DNA of 64,000 bases. Source: Oscillospiraceae bacterium. GTDB taxonomy: Bacteria > Bacillota > Clostridia > Oscillospirales > Acutalibacteraceae. Every line of letters begins with the position of its first letter. The stretch's first letter is position 1. The stretch spans positions 1 to 64,000 of the forward strand of contig SVPY01000011.1 in NCBI GenBank assembly GCA_015065615.1. The letters are read 5' to 3'. Below are positions 7,945-18,500 of this stretch, in pieces. The notes under the pieces were generated by a model. That model saw only the letters and a program-made list of their open reading frames with translations, made no database searches and was not told where the DNA came from. The position numbers and the translations under genes are program-made.

Positions 7945-8825
7945 TATTTTGCTCCCTCTATCATTTTAATAAGCTTTCTGCCGATTTTTACCATATATTT
8001 TGAAGCTTCATTTTTAAAATCATCGGGCATATTACTGTAAATACAGTCACTTTCAAAAGTGAAATCGCCCTGATAATCAATATCTGCAAGAGCCTTTGTG
8101 ATAGCGACCCAATCCATTTTGCCGTAGAAGGGAGGCACGTGAAGGTCTGCCTTGTGGTCGTTATCGTGAACGTGCAAAGCTTTTATGTGTTTGTTGCCCA
8201 TAGCTCTTATCATTTCAGCCGCATCCTCACCCACAAGACCGCAGTGACCTAAATCGAGGCATCCTACAATCCAGGGTGAATTCAGTTCGTCAAGGTAAGC
8301 GTTAAACTCTTCTGCACGGGAACAGGTATCGTGATCAATACATCCGCGCAAACGATCGCGGCACCACATATTCTCCGTGGCAACTTTTATATTATACTCC
8401 TCACAGTATGGAATCAAGGCTCGGTAATATTTCATATTAAGGTCAAAAAGCAATTTTTCGTTACCCTTATAAGGAACAATATGGTGAATTGGATGTACAA
8501 CTATTATTTTCACACCTAAAATTGAAGCTAATTTCATTGCTCTCGTAACTTTGGGAAGCACTTTATTCTCAATATCAGCCTCGGCATCTGCAGGGAAACC
8601 AAAAGGAGCGTGAGCCTGATTGAAAGTAAGACCCTTACTTTCAGCTAATGCGCGAAGCTTACGCATATAGTCCTCAGCATCGTCGTTATAGAATGGATGG
8701 TTATTATCATCCATTTCAAAAAAAGAGAAATCAATTGCGTCAAATCCTGCATCTGCAATTATCTCAACAGTTTTTTCATAACCAAAGGCTTTAGCAAGTA
8801 AATCAGTTTGTGTTGAAAGAATCAT
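7944..8825 (-). CDS. Sugar phosphate isomerase/epimerase (xylose isomerase-like TIM barrel)
   Basis: A 293-residue AP-endonuclease-2/xylose-isomerase-like TIM barrel. The series of barrel strands is visible: DAIDFSFFEM near 29-38, FNQAHAPFG near 72, VVHPIHH near 108, ATENMW near 148, GCLDLGHCGL near 195, LHVHDND near 235 and FTFESDC near 275, giving the usual Glu/Asp/His metal ligands. Members isomerise or epimerise sugars, inositols or related keto compounds. The gene overlaps the NUDIX gene upstream by 4 bases and the GDPD gene downstream by 1 base. The substrate cannot be stated. Confidence 0.85.
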   Translation of the reverse strand: MILSTQTDLLAKAFGYEKTVEIIADAGFDAIDFSFFEMDDNNHPFYNDDAEDYMRKLRALAESKGLTFNQAHAPFGFPADAEADIENKVLPKVTRAMKLASILGVKIIVVHPIHHIVPYKGNEKLLFDLNMKYYRALIPYCEEYNIKVATENMWCRDRLRGCIDHDTCSRAEEFNAYLDELNSPWIVGCLDLGHCGLVGEDAAEMIRAMGNKHIKALHVHDNDHKADLHVPPFYGKMDWVAITKALADIDYQGDFTFESDCIYSNMPDDFKNEASKYMVKIGRKLIKMIEGAK

Positions 8826-9208
8826 AGCATTATCTCCTTTATTTTCTTCAGAATATCTTTATCTGCTGCGCAGAAATTAAATTTTTCAATTTCTTCGGGA
8901 CTTATCCACTTAATATCGTTATGCTCCAGCATTTTAGGCTCACCCTCAGCAATTTCTGCATTAAACAAGATTAAGTGAATAGTAATATCGGGATAAGTGT
9001 GGTCAACTTCATAAAAAATATCTTTTACTTTCACTTTTACGTCCAGCTCTTCCCTGCATTCTCTAATTAACGCATCCTCGATTTTTTCGCCCTTTTCTGC
9101 CTTTCCGCCCACAAACTCCCACAAAAGGGCGTTTGACTTGTGAGCAGGGCGCTGACATATCATAAATTTTTTATCTTTCCATATTAGCGCTGCTGCAACC
9201 TGTACCAT
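8822..9208 (-). CDS. NUDIX hydrolase, MutT-like (d)NTP pyrophosphohydrolase
   Basis: A 128-residue minimal NUDIX protein. The Nudix box G-x5-E-x7-REUxEE is complete: GGKAEKGE followed by the REC-REELDV helix at about 34-56. Its length and the opening VQVAAALIWKDKKFMICQR resemble MutT/CTP-pyrophosphohydrolase-type sanitising enzymes. It lies 13 bases downstream of the FliB-like gene and overlaps the following epimerase gene by ATGA. Coupling with epimerase and GDPD might instead indicate a sugar-nucleotide substrate; the box alone does not decide. Confidence 0.88.
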   Translation of the reverse strand: MVQVAAALIWKDKKFMICQRPAHKSNALLWEFVGGKAEKGEKIEDALIRECREELDVKVKVKDIFYEVDHTYPDITIHLILFNAEIAEGEPKMLEHNDIKWISPEEIEKFNFCAADKDILKKIKEIML

Positions 9209-9221
9209 ATTAATCTTCCTT

Positions 9222-10172
9222 TCAAAAATTCATTTCATTAAAAATATCAAGAAGGGTTTCCATATTTTCATCTGAGTATTCTATTTCACTTGAATACATC
9301 CGTACTGTTTCAAAAAGGTCCTCCGTTTTCACTTCGCCTTTTTCTGATTTTAATAAAGCCAAAATACTTGCAGTAAGTAACACGGAAATAAAAGTAAATT
9401 GCAAATATTCCGCCGTGCAGTAATCTTCCGCCGCTTTTACAAGATGCCTGTAAATAAAATAAACGGCCAAATTTGCAAAAGCATCTTCAAATTCATTGAG
9501 AATTTCTTCAAAATTCAAATATTCATCTGAATTAATAAGCTTATTTAAAATTACTCCCCAGTTTTCGTCCAGCAGTTCAAGCTTTGAGTACTCTTTTGCC
9601 CAATATTTAATATTTAAATCGGGAACGGTACAGTAATCTGCAAGACTCAATAAATCATAAAGCCTATCCTTTATGCTCTTTCTTTTATCTTCTAAAGTAT
9701 GAATACATAAATCCCGCAGATTGAGTATTTCTCTTTCATCTTCACTCAGCTTTTCTTTTCTGCTGCCTTCGGTAATAAGAGTAAATTTACTTTCTTCACT
9801 TAAAATTATTCTTACGGCTTCTTCACAGCATAAACCGAGCCCCACTTCTTTCCTGTCCGTCAAATAATTTACAAATCTCGGGTGAAGGGTGCAGATATCA
9901 CAGAGGTGTTCTTCCCCCAATTTAATATAAAGCTCGCAAAGTCCGCTTTTTGTAAGAAAGGGGCACCGCTCTTTTTCGCCTAAAATAAAATGGGGAGTAT
10001 TTTCACAAGAGATATTTTCTTTTAATTTTTCGCCTATTTCACCTTTTTGGTTTCTGTAGAATTCCAGAGTGTTTTCGTCGATATCTATTTCCCAGCCGAT
10101 GCAACAGCTGTGCCTGCACTTATCGGCTATACATTTAAATTTACTGTAATAACTTGGTGTAACTGTTTCCAT
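9222..10172 (-). CDS. FliB-like lysine-N-methylase family protein (cysteine-cluster protein)
   Basis: The 316-residue protein has the N-terminal signature of proteins annotated as flagellin lysine-N-methylase: PSYYSKFKC with KCRHSCCIGWEIDID at about 5-33, then a second cysteine group (CPFLTKSGLC and HLCDICTLHPRF near 66-104). The clustered cysteines suggest a bound Fe-S or metal centre. The rest is alpha-helical and poorly conserved. No flagellar gene is seen in the window, so the named substrate is doubtful here and another protein may be the target. It is the first gene of a five-gene minus-strand operon. Family recognition is from memory of motifs; function is inferred. Confidence 0.75.
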   Translation of the reverse strand: METVTPSYYSKFKCIADKCRHSCCIGWEIDIDENTLEFYRNQKGEIGEKLKENISCENTPHFILGEKERCPFLTKSGLCELYIKLGEEHLCDICTLHPRFVNYLTDRKEVGLGLCCEEAVRIILSEESKFTLITEGSRKEKLSEDEREILNLRDLCIHTLEDKRKSIKDRLYDLLSLADYCTVPDLNIKYWAKEYSKLELLDENWGVILNKLINSDEYLNFEEILNEFEDAFANLAVYFIYRHLVKAAEDYCTAEYLQFTFISVLLTASILALLKSEKGEVKTEDLFETVRMYSSEIEYSDENMETLLDIFNEMNF

Positions 10173-10234
10173 ATTAGCGCCTTTATGTGTTTTTTATTAT
10201 TGTAAATCCTATTTACTTAAAGGTCAATAAAAAA

Positions 10235-10266
10235 TGCGGAGATACTTTAAATATCTCCGCAAAATA
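10235..10266 (-). terminator. Intrinsic terminator of the GH36 alpha-galactosidase gene
   Basis: Perfect 10-bp stem TGCGGAGATA (10235-10244) / TATCTCCGCA (10252-10261), then TTTTTTATTG on the minus strand. It starts 7 bases past the stop at 10268. Confidence 0.85.
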
Positions 10267-10267
10267 A

Positions 10268-12451
10268 TTATTCTGTTGCTTCAAAGTGAAAAGCTAAGCT
10301 GTTTCCGTCCCATGCTTTGAAATCGAATGTAAGATTTAAGCCTGCATACATTAAGAGTGCACCCGAATAAACTTCGCCGTTTTCCTCGCACTTATAATAT
10401 ATATCGGGGTCAAGACCCTTGAGCTTAACAAACAGACTCTCATCACGGGTAAAGAGTTTGCTTACTATTGTAAACATAGCCTCTGTTTTATCTTCACTTA
10501 CGAACTCCCATGCAGCCAAATAGGGATTCTCCCAAGTTGAGATAACTCTGTAGAGATCGCCGTAATGAATTAAATCGTAATATTTATGGTAACCTGCAAT
10601 CTGAGTTCTTATTACCGCTTTATCTTCGTCGCTTATTTTAGCAGGGTCAAGCTCGTAACCGAAACTGCCCCACATAGCAACGTCCTTCTTTGTGTTGTAG
10701 CTTGTTCTTCTGGAGGCGGAAACGTGAGCACCCTGAACAGAAGCGGGATAGCAAAGTGAAGAACCGAACTGGATATCAAGTCTGCCGATAGCATCGGTAT
10801 TATCGGAGCACCAGATCTGAGGTGAATAGTACATCATACCGGGATCGTAACGGCCGCCGCCACCTGAGCAGTTTTCGAAAAGAAGGTGGGGGAACTTATT
10901 TACGATTCTGTCCATAAGGTCGTAAGTACCAAGAACGAAGCGGTGGAAGAACTCCTTCTGTCTCTCAGGAGGAAGAAGCGCAGAACCTGCCTCTGTGATG
11001 TTTCTGTTGAAGTCCCACTTAATATAGTCGATATCGTTATTTTCAAGAACGTTGCACATAATGCCGAATAGATAATCGCGAACGTCTTCTCTTGTCATAT
11101 CGATAACGCACTGGGTTCTGCCTAAGGAACGGTCTCTGCCGGGCACGTGAACGCACCAATCGGGATGAGCTCTGTAGAGGTCACTGTCAGGAGAAATCAT
11201 TTCGGGCTCGTACCAGATACCGAACTTAAGACCTAAAGCCTTAACTCTATCTACAAGGTGACCTAAACCACCTTTTAATTTATCTTCGTTTACAATCCAG
11301 TCACCTAAAGCGCATTTATCGTCATTTCTTAAACCGAACCAGCCGTCGTCCATAACCAACATCTCAATGCCGATATCTGCAGCCCACTTAGCAATATCAA
11401 GGAGCTTATCGTCATCGAAATCCATATGTGTGCCTTCCCAGTTATTGATAAGAAGGGGACGCTTCTTATTCTTCCACTCACCGCGCACAAGGTTGGTATT
11501 ATAGAGCTTGTGGAAAGTACGGCTCATACCGCCAAGACCTTCACAAGAATATACCATAACAGCTTCGGGAGAATAGAAAACTTCGCCGGGAGTTAAGTGC
11601 CAACCAAAGTCGGAATCATCTATACCCATAATAACTCTTGAAGAGCCGTTGAAATCAACTTCAACTTCACATCTGTGGTTTGAACTGTAAACAAGGTTAA
11701 ATCCGTAAGCATCGCCGAAATCCTCATTTGCACCCTCTCTTAAAAGAGCCATAAAGGGATTCTGATTATGGGAAGATGAACCGCGGCGGCTTGTAATACC
11801 CTGTAAGCCGTGAGCGAGCCTTCTTATTTCTGTGTTTCTTTCCCAGTTGTGGCGGCCCCAAAGAGTGTAGAGATTAAAGTCGCTTGTGGGTAAATCGAGA
11901 GTGAAGCTCATAATTTTCTCGATTTCCATAGCCTTATCTGAATTATTCTTAACAGCAACGCTTCTTGTCATTGCAGAATATTTTTCAAAAACTGTATAGA
12001 AAAGTGTAGCTTCAAGACCTGTGACCTTATCAACAGCCTTAATTTCAAGTGTAGTACACTCATCTTCTGTGTTTGCATAAAGAGCAGGAAGACCGGGAAT
12101 TTTGGGCTTACCGCCGTAAATTTTGTGGGAGATATAGCGAATATCGGTAGAAGCGTTTCCGTCGGCGTTTCTTACCTGTAAACCTGTAATTCTCATATCG
12201 CCGCAGCCGTTGCAGCCGTATTCCATAGGCATAGAGTCAATGGAAGGGCCTGCTTCGCCCCAGTTTGCATTTCTTGCGCTGAAGGATGCGTTTACGTATC
12301 TTTCTTCAAATTTTGTAAGATTTGTGTCGGGGATTTTTCTGCCGTAGTAGAGGTGAACAAGATAATTTTCCTGATATACTTTAAAAATATAGCTGGATTC
12401 AGCTGTGTCTAACTTAAAAATCTTTTTTTCGGGATAAAAGTAAATAGGCAT
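10268..12451 (-). CDS. Alpha-galactosidase, glycoside hydrolase family 36
   Basis: A 727-residue, full-length GH36 enzyme of the cytoplasmic clostridial/bacillar type. An N-terminal beta-supersandwich domain leads to a (beta/alpha)8 barrel with NNWEGTHMDFDDD near 330, MDDGWFG near 360, GIWYEPEM near 405, the nucleophile motif DYIKWD (Asp near 478) and the acid/base motif WCSDNTD (Asp near 547), plus ENCSGGGGRYDPGM. It would release terminal alpha-1,6-galactose from raffinose-family oligosaccharides or galactomannan. There is no signal peptide, so substrates must be imported. It is monocistronic with its own terminator; no transporter or regulator is adjacent, although sugar-use genes appear further right. 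Family call is secure. Confidence 0.95.
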   Translation of the reverse strand: MPIYFYPEKKIFKLDTAESSYIFKVYQENYLVHLYYGRKIPDTNLTKFEERYVNASFSARNANWGEAGPSIDSMPMEYGCNGCGDMRITGLQVRNADGNASTDIRYISHKIYGGKPKIPGLPALYANTEDECTTLEIKAVDKVTGLEATLFYTVFEKYSAMTRSVAVKNNSDKAMEIEKIMSFTLDLPTSDFNLYTLWGRHNWERNTEIRRLAHGLQGITSRRGSSSHNQNPFMALLREGANEDFGDAYGFNLVYSSNHRCEVEVDFNGSSRVIMGIDDSDFGWHLTPGEVFYSPEAVMVYSCEGLGGMSRTFHKLYNTNLVRGEWKNKKRPLLINNWEGTHMDFDDDKLLDIAKWAADIGIEMLVMDDGWFGLRNDDKCALGDWIVNEDKLKGGLGHLVDRVKALGLKFGIWYEPEMISPDSDLYRAHPDWCVHVPGRDRSLGRTQCVIDMTREDVRDYLFGIMCNVLENNDIDYIKWDFNRNITEAGSALLPPERQKEFFHRFVLGTYDLMDRIVNKFPHLLFENCSGGGGRYDPGMMYYSPQIWCSDNTDAIGRLDIQFGSSLCYPASVQGAHVSASRRTSYNTKKDVAMWGSFGYELDPAKISDEDKAVIRTQIAGYHKYYDLIHYGDLYRVISTWENPYLAAWEFVSEDKTEAMFTIVSKLFTRDESLFVKLKGLDPDIYYKCEENGEVYSGALLMYAGLNLTFDFKAWDGNSLAFHFEATE

Positions 12452-12543
12452 AGTATTTTTCCTTTCGTGACTTGTTATTTATATTTTAATATTACTTAAA
12501 GAAAATAGCAATAGTTTTTATAAATTTACCGCCATAGCAAAAA

Positions 12544-12572
12544 GAAAAGCCTCGGAAAAACCGAGGCTTAAA
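12544..12572 (-). terminator. Intrinsic terminator of the Cna_B surface protein gene
   Basis: Perfect 9-bp stem AAGCCTCGG (12547-12555) / CCGAGGCTT (12561-12569) with a 5-base loop, followed on the minus strand by TCTTTTTG. It lies 14 bases beyond the stop at 12583. Confidence 0.85.
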
Positions 12573-12582
12573 CTTTATTTAA

Positions 12583-15500
12583 TTAGTTTTCTTCTTTCTT
12601 TTTGAGAAGAAGTGTTACGCCGAAGCCAACGAAGGAAACTGCTGCAAGTACAATGTAAAGGTTCATATTGGTGTAGTCACCTGTCTGAGGTACCTTCTTG
12701 ATAAGTGTATTTGTAACTGTTAATGTTTCCTGATCGTACTCTGCTTCGTAGTCAGCAGGAACGTTTGCTTCCTTGATTGTGTACTCTACTTCAACGCCTT
12801 CAGCATACTTGAGTGCGGAAAGCTCATACTTCCACTCGCCTTCAGCTGTGAGAGTTACTGTTTCGAGGAGTTCACCATTTGCATAGAGCTCAACTTCAAC
12901 GCTTTCGGGTCTTACCTTTTCTTCGTTATCCTGGTCTTCCCAGAGCTTTGTGATTACTAAGTCAACAAGCTCGCTTTCACGTGTATTTGTGATTGTGATC
13001 TTGCCGTCTGTAATCTCGCTGTAAGAAGCTTCGTAGCCCTCTACGTCTGCTTCAAGTACTGTGTACTCAACAAGCTCGCCCTCTGCAAATACTTCGAGGT
13101 TTTCGAATGTATATGTCCAAGCGTTTTCTTCACTGAGAACTACGTACTCGCCGTACTTCTGACCGTTTGCATAGAGCTGAACTGCAATTTCAGTTGCTCT
13201 TAAACCGTCGTTGTTATCGTCGTCGGACCAAACCTTCTCAACGATAATATTTGTAAGCTCATTTTCATGAGTATTTGTAAGTGTTACCTTACCCTCAACG
13301 ATATCGGAGAATTCGCTCTCGTAACCTTCTACCTCAGCTTCTTCGAATGTGTACTCTACAGCCTTACCAACTTCGCCCTCTGTATAAACGGGGAGTTCTT
13401 CGAATGTATATGTCCACTGATTTTCTTCGCTGAGCTCTGCTTCTGCTACTGCTTCGCCGTTACCAAGGAGTGTAACTGTTACGCTTTCGGGACGGATGCC
13501 GTCGTTATTGTCGTCATCTTCCCAAACCTTTTCAACTGTGATTTCTGTAAGCTCGATTTCGTGAGTATTTGTAATTGTGATTACACCGTCAGCGATTTCG
13601 GAAACTTCAGCTTCGTAGCCTTCTGCTACTTCAAATTCTTCTACGCTGTAGACGATTTCAGCCTTGTTTTCATATACATAGAGGTTTTCGAATGTATATG
13701 TCCACTGGTTTTCTTCGCTGAGTTCTGCTTCGCCGTAAACTTCGCCGTTAGCATAGAGAACTGCTACAACTGTTTCAGGACGAATACCGTCGCGGTTTTC
13801 ATCGTCTTCCCAAAGCTTTTCAACTGTTACAGCTGTCTTCTTGGGATCGTATGTGTTTGTGATAAGGTTATCGTCGCCGTAAGTTACTGTATATTCTGTA
13901 TCCTCGGGAAGAACTTCCTGAACTGTATATTCAATTTCCTCGCCGTTTGCATAAACGTTGAGGCCTGTGAATGTGTAAGTCCACTGGTCACCTTCGCCTG
14001 TGAATGTCTCTTCTCTTGCCTCTGTACCATTAGCTAAGAGCTTAACTGTGATAGTTTCGGGTCTTGCGCCGTCACGGTCGCTTTCGTCAACCCAAACCTT
14101 TGTGACTGTAACTTCAGTCTTTTCTACATCTCTGGAGTTTGTTACTGTGTAACCTGTTTCTTCAGAGTATGTGATTTCTGTCTCGTAGTTAGCAACTTCG
14201 TCTTCTGTTACTGTGTACTCAACTTCTTCACCGTTTGCATAAACGTTGAGGTCTATGAATGTGTATGTCCATTTGTTCTCTGCGCTGAGTTCAACTGTTT
14301 TGTATACTTCGCCGTTTGCAAGAAGATTTACTGTTACGCTTCCTGTTCTGAAGCCTTCTACGTTATCAGCATCGTCCCAAACCTTGGAAACTGTTACTTC
14401 TGTTTTCTCTACTTCTCTGGAGTTTGTAACTACGTAGCCATCAGCAGCGGAACCTGTGATTTCTGTCTCATAGTTTGCAACTTCGTCTTCAGTTACTTCG
14501 TATACGATTGCTTCACCGTCAGCATAAACGTTGAGGTCTGTGAATGTGTGTGCCCAACCGTTTTTATTGCTGAGTTCTACCTCGTCAACTTCTGTGCCGT
14601 TTGCAAGGAGATTTACTGTAACCTTTTCTGTTCTGAAGCCTTCTACGTTATCACCGTCAACCCAGGACTTAGAAACTGATACTGAAGTCTTAAGAACTTT
14701 TCTGGAGTTAGTTACTGTGAAGCCTTCTGCCATAGAACCGTCGATTACTGTTTCGTACTCGGGAACCTTAACTTCTTCTACTGTGTACTGAACTTCTTCG
14801 CCGTTTTCATACTTCTGGAGGCCTTTGAATGTAGCAGTCCACTTGCCGTTTGCATCTTCTTCAAGTGTTGCTGCATCGATTACTTCATCGCCCTTTAAGA
14901 GGTTAACTGTGATTTTTTCGGGACGGAAGCCTTCTTCGTTGTCGCTGTCATCCCAAATCTTTGTAACTGTGATATCGCGGTATTCAACGTCACGTGCGTT
15001 TGTGATAGTTGCTGTTACGTTGCCGTTTTCATCTTTTGTGAGGTCGTATTCGGGAGCTTTGTAGTTATTAGCCTGAGCTTCTTTTACTGTGTAAACAATA
15101 GCTTCGCCGTTTTCAAACTTATAAAGATCATCGAATTTGTACTGCCAGTTGTTTTCTTCATTGAGTACAGCATCAGCAACACCATCAACCTTTTCACCGT
15201 TTGCTAAAAGCTCAACTGTGATGGATTCGGGACGGAAACCTTCGATATTATCAGAGTCTGCCCAATCCTTAGTTACCATAACTGCAACCTTATCGGGATC
15301 GTGTTTGTTTGTGATTACGTAGTCGTAAGCTGTCTTACCAACGTTAGATACTAACTGATAACCGTCGGGAAGCTCTACTTCTTCAACTGTATAAACGATT
15401 TCTACACCGCCGTCTCTGTACTTAGCAAGATCTTCGAATGTACCCTTCCAGGAAGAATCAAGTGTTAATGTATCTTTCTGTACGCCGTCGGCATAGAGGA

Positions 15501-18500
15501 TAATACCAAGATTTTCAGGACGGATACCGTCGCGGTTTTCTTCGTCATCCCAAACTTTCTCAACGTTAACTTCAATCTTTTCGATTTCGTGAGTATTTGT
15601 GATTGCGAAATCTTTGATGGTAGCTTCATAGCCGTTGGAAACTTTAGTTGTATCAACTTCGATATCAGCTTCTTCGATTGTGTAAACGATATCTTCACCG
15701 TTTGCCTTTACGAAAAGGCCTTCGAATTTGTATGACCACTCATTGCCTTCGCCGCCGAATGTAGCTTCTGCTACCTTTGCACCGTTACCGAGAAGTGTAA
15801 CTGTAATTGCTTCAGGTCTTACGCCGTCGCGGTTATTATCGTCAACCCATGTCTTTGTAACTGTGATATCCTTAAGTGCAACTTCGTGAGTATTTGTGAT
15901 ATTGTAGCCGTCTACTGTAGCTTTGTAGCCGTCAACTGCATCTTCAGTTACTTCGTACTTGATGGGTTCGCCGTTTTCGTTAACGGGGAGGTTTTCGAAT
16001 GTGTATGCCCAGCCGTTTTCAGCTGTTACTGTAGCTTCATCTACTTCTGTGCCGTTAGCTAAGAGGTTAACTGTAATCTTTTCGGGACGGATACCGTCGC
16101 GGTCACCATCGTCTACCCATGTCTTTGTGCCGGAAACTGTTGTTGTTTCGATTGCGTGAGTATTTGTGATTGTGTAGCCATTTGCTGCAGTGCCTGTAAT
16201 TGCAGACTCATAACCATTAACTGCTACTTCTTCAACTGTATACTGGATTGCCTCGCCATCTTTGTATACGTTGAGATTGTCGAATGTGAATGTGAGATTA
16301 CCGTCTGTAAGCTCTGTTGTAGCTACCACCTGAGTACCGTTTGCTAAAAGCTTAACTGTAATGGAATCAGGACGGATGCCGTCGCGGTTATTATCGTCAA
16401 CCCAAACCTTTGTAACTGTAACTTCGGTTTTTTCTACTTCTCTGGAGTTTGTAATTGTGAAACCGTTTGCCTTGTCACCGTTGATTGTAGTTTCGTAGTT
16501 TTCCACTGCAACTTCTTCAACTGTGTAAACGATTTCTTTGCCTGCTTCGTACTTAGCAAGGTCTTCGAATGTGTAAGTCCACTCATTGCCTGTGCCTTTG
16601 AGTGTAGCTGTTTTGCCTGTGTCTACGCCGTCAGCTAAGAGCTTAACTGTGATAGACTCGGGACGGAAGCCTTCTTCGTTGCCATTATCATCCCAAACCT
16701 TCTTAACGCTTACGTCGATTAAATCGGACTCACGTGTGTTTGTGATAACCGTGCCGTCAACTGAATCTTTATACTGATTGCCTTCAACTTCGAATGCAAC
16801 TTCCTTAACTGTGTAAACAATTTCAGTGCCTGCTTCGTACTTGGGAAGACCTTCTCTTGTATAAGTCCAAGTATCATCTGCAGTACCCTTAATTGTAACT
16901 GTTTCAACCAATGTTACGGTTTCGCCAACCGTCTTGTAGATTTGTACCTGAATGGAAGCGGGTCTCTTACCGTCGTTATTATTGTTATCTTTCCAAATCT
17001 TTGTGATTTCGAGGTCGATAGTTTCATCAGTATGGCTGTTTGTAATGGAGTAGCCATCGTTTGTTGCTACGGGAGCAGCTGCTGTGTACTTATCTTTCCA
17101 GGAATCTTCAATAACTTCTTCTACTGTATAATCTATTTCTTTTCCTTCGGAGTATTTAAGAAGCTCTGTGAAAGTAGCTGTCCACTCGTTTTCTTCACTG
17201 AGTGTAACTACCTTATCAGTAGCTACGCCGTTAGCAAAGAGCTTTACTGTAAGACTTTCGGGGCGGAAACCGTCGTTATTATTGTTATCTTCCCAAACCT
17301 TTGTAACTGTAACGCTAGTTGTTTCGGGAACGTATACGTTTCTGATAACTAAGTTACTGTCATTAACAGGTCTGTAAACAGAACCTTCGGGAAGAATTTC
17401 TTCTACGTAGTATTCAATTATATTACCGTTATAGTCATGGATACGAGCATTTTCAACTACGTATACCCACTCGTTATCGCCTATAGCGTGCTCTGCTTTC
17501 TTAATTTCGAAGGGCTGGTCTTCAATTACGTCGCCCTTACTCTTAAGAATAAACTGAGCATCGTCTGTACGGAAACCGGAAACGTTATTGTTATCATCCC
17601 AGATCTTCTTGATTTCAAAGCTTTCTCTGGGAATAGAACCTGTAACACCGGGAACGGGGAACTCAAGCTTAGTGCCGTCTTCAAGGTTTAAGTAAGTTCT
17701 GCCGTTTGTGGGGTATAAGGAATTCTCTATAAAATCCTTGGGATAAACGTTAAGCTTAATTCTGTATGTAAGCTCGTAAACGTATGTTGTTACGTTGCCC
17801 TCTGTAGATGTCTTTGCATTGCTGAGCTTCCACTGGTAGTTTGTACCGTCTTCAGCAGTAAAGGCAGCAGGAGCGGACTGAACGCTGATTTTATCTGCCA
17901 TGGGGTCGGTTACAGTAGTACCGGAACCATCGATACCGTTTGTGATTTTTTCAGAAATAGCTGCAAATACAGAATTAAGAGCAGCTGTATTATCAGCATT
18001 ATGTGCACAACCGGAAGATGCAATTTTATTTTTAAGATATTCGCCTACCGTTTCGTCGCCACGCACAATATCGGTACTTGCGCCAAAGCAAACAGTGTAA
18101 AGGCTTGCAGTAGGATTGGATTTTACCGATGAAGCTGCACTTATTGCCTCATTATATTCATTTTCTGAAGTACCTGAACCACTACCGTCATTTGTAACAT
18201 TACTGCCACTTAATCTGTATGTAGGCTTACCGTCTGTAAGAAGTACAACGTTCTTAGATTCAATATTCTTTATAGCATCATTACTTAAAAGATCATCTGC
18301 TGCTACCAAGCCTGCTTCAAGGTTAGTACCGCCGTTTTGTGTGTTCCAGCCAAACTTTATAGGAGTAGCCATACCATTTATAGCATCAACTACTGCCTGA
18401 TAATCATTTGCTTTACCTGCGATATTTTTCCAGCCACTTATGTTGTTGTAAGTTGATCCGAAAGTAACAACGGAAACCATACGAACAGCGTTAGTATCAC

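Noticed and set aside
13267-14037. A 256-codon open frame on the plus strand within the Cna_B region
   Set aside because: It is antisense to the repeat array; its Cys/Phe-rich translation is the reverse complement of Glu/Lys/Val repeats and it has no proper ribosome binding site.
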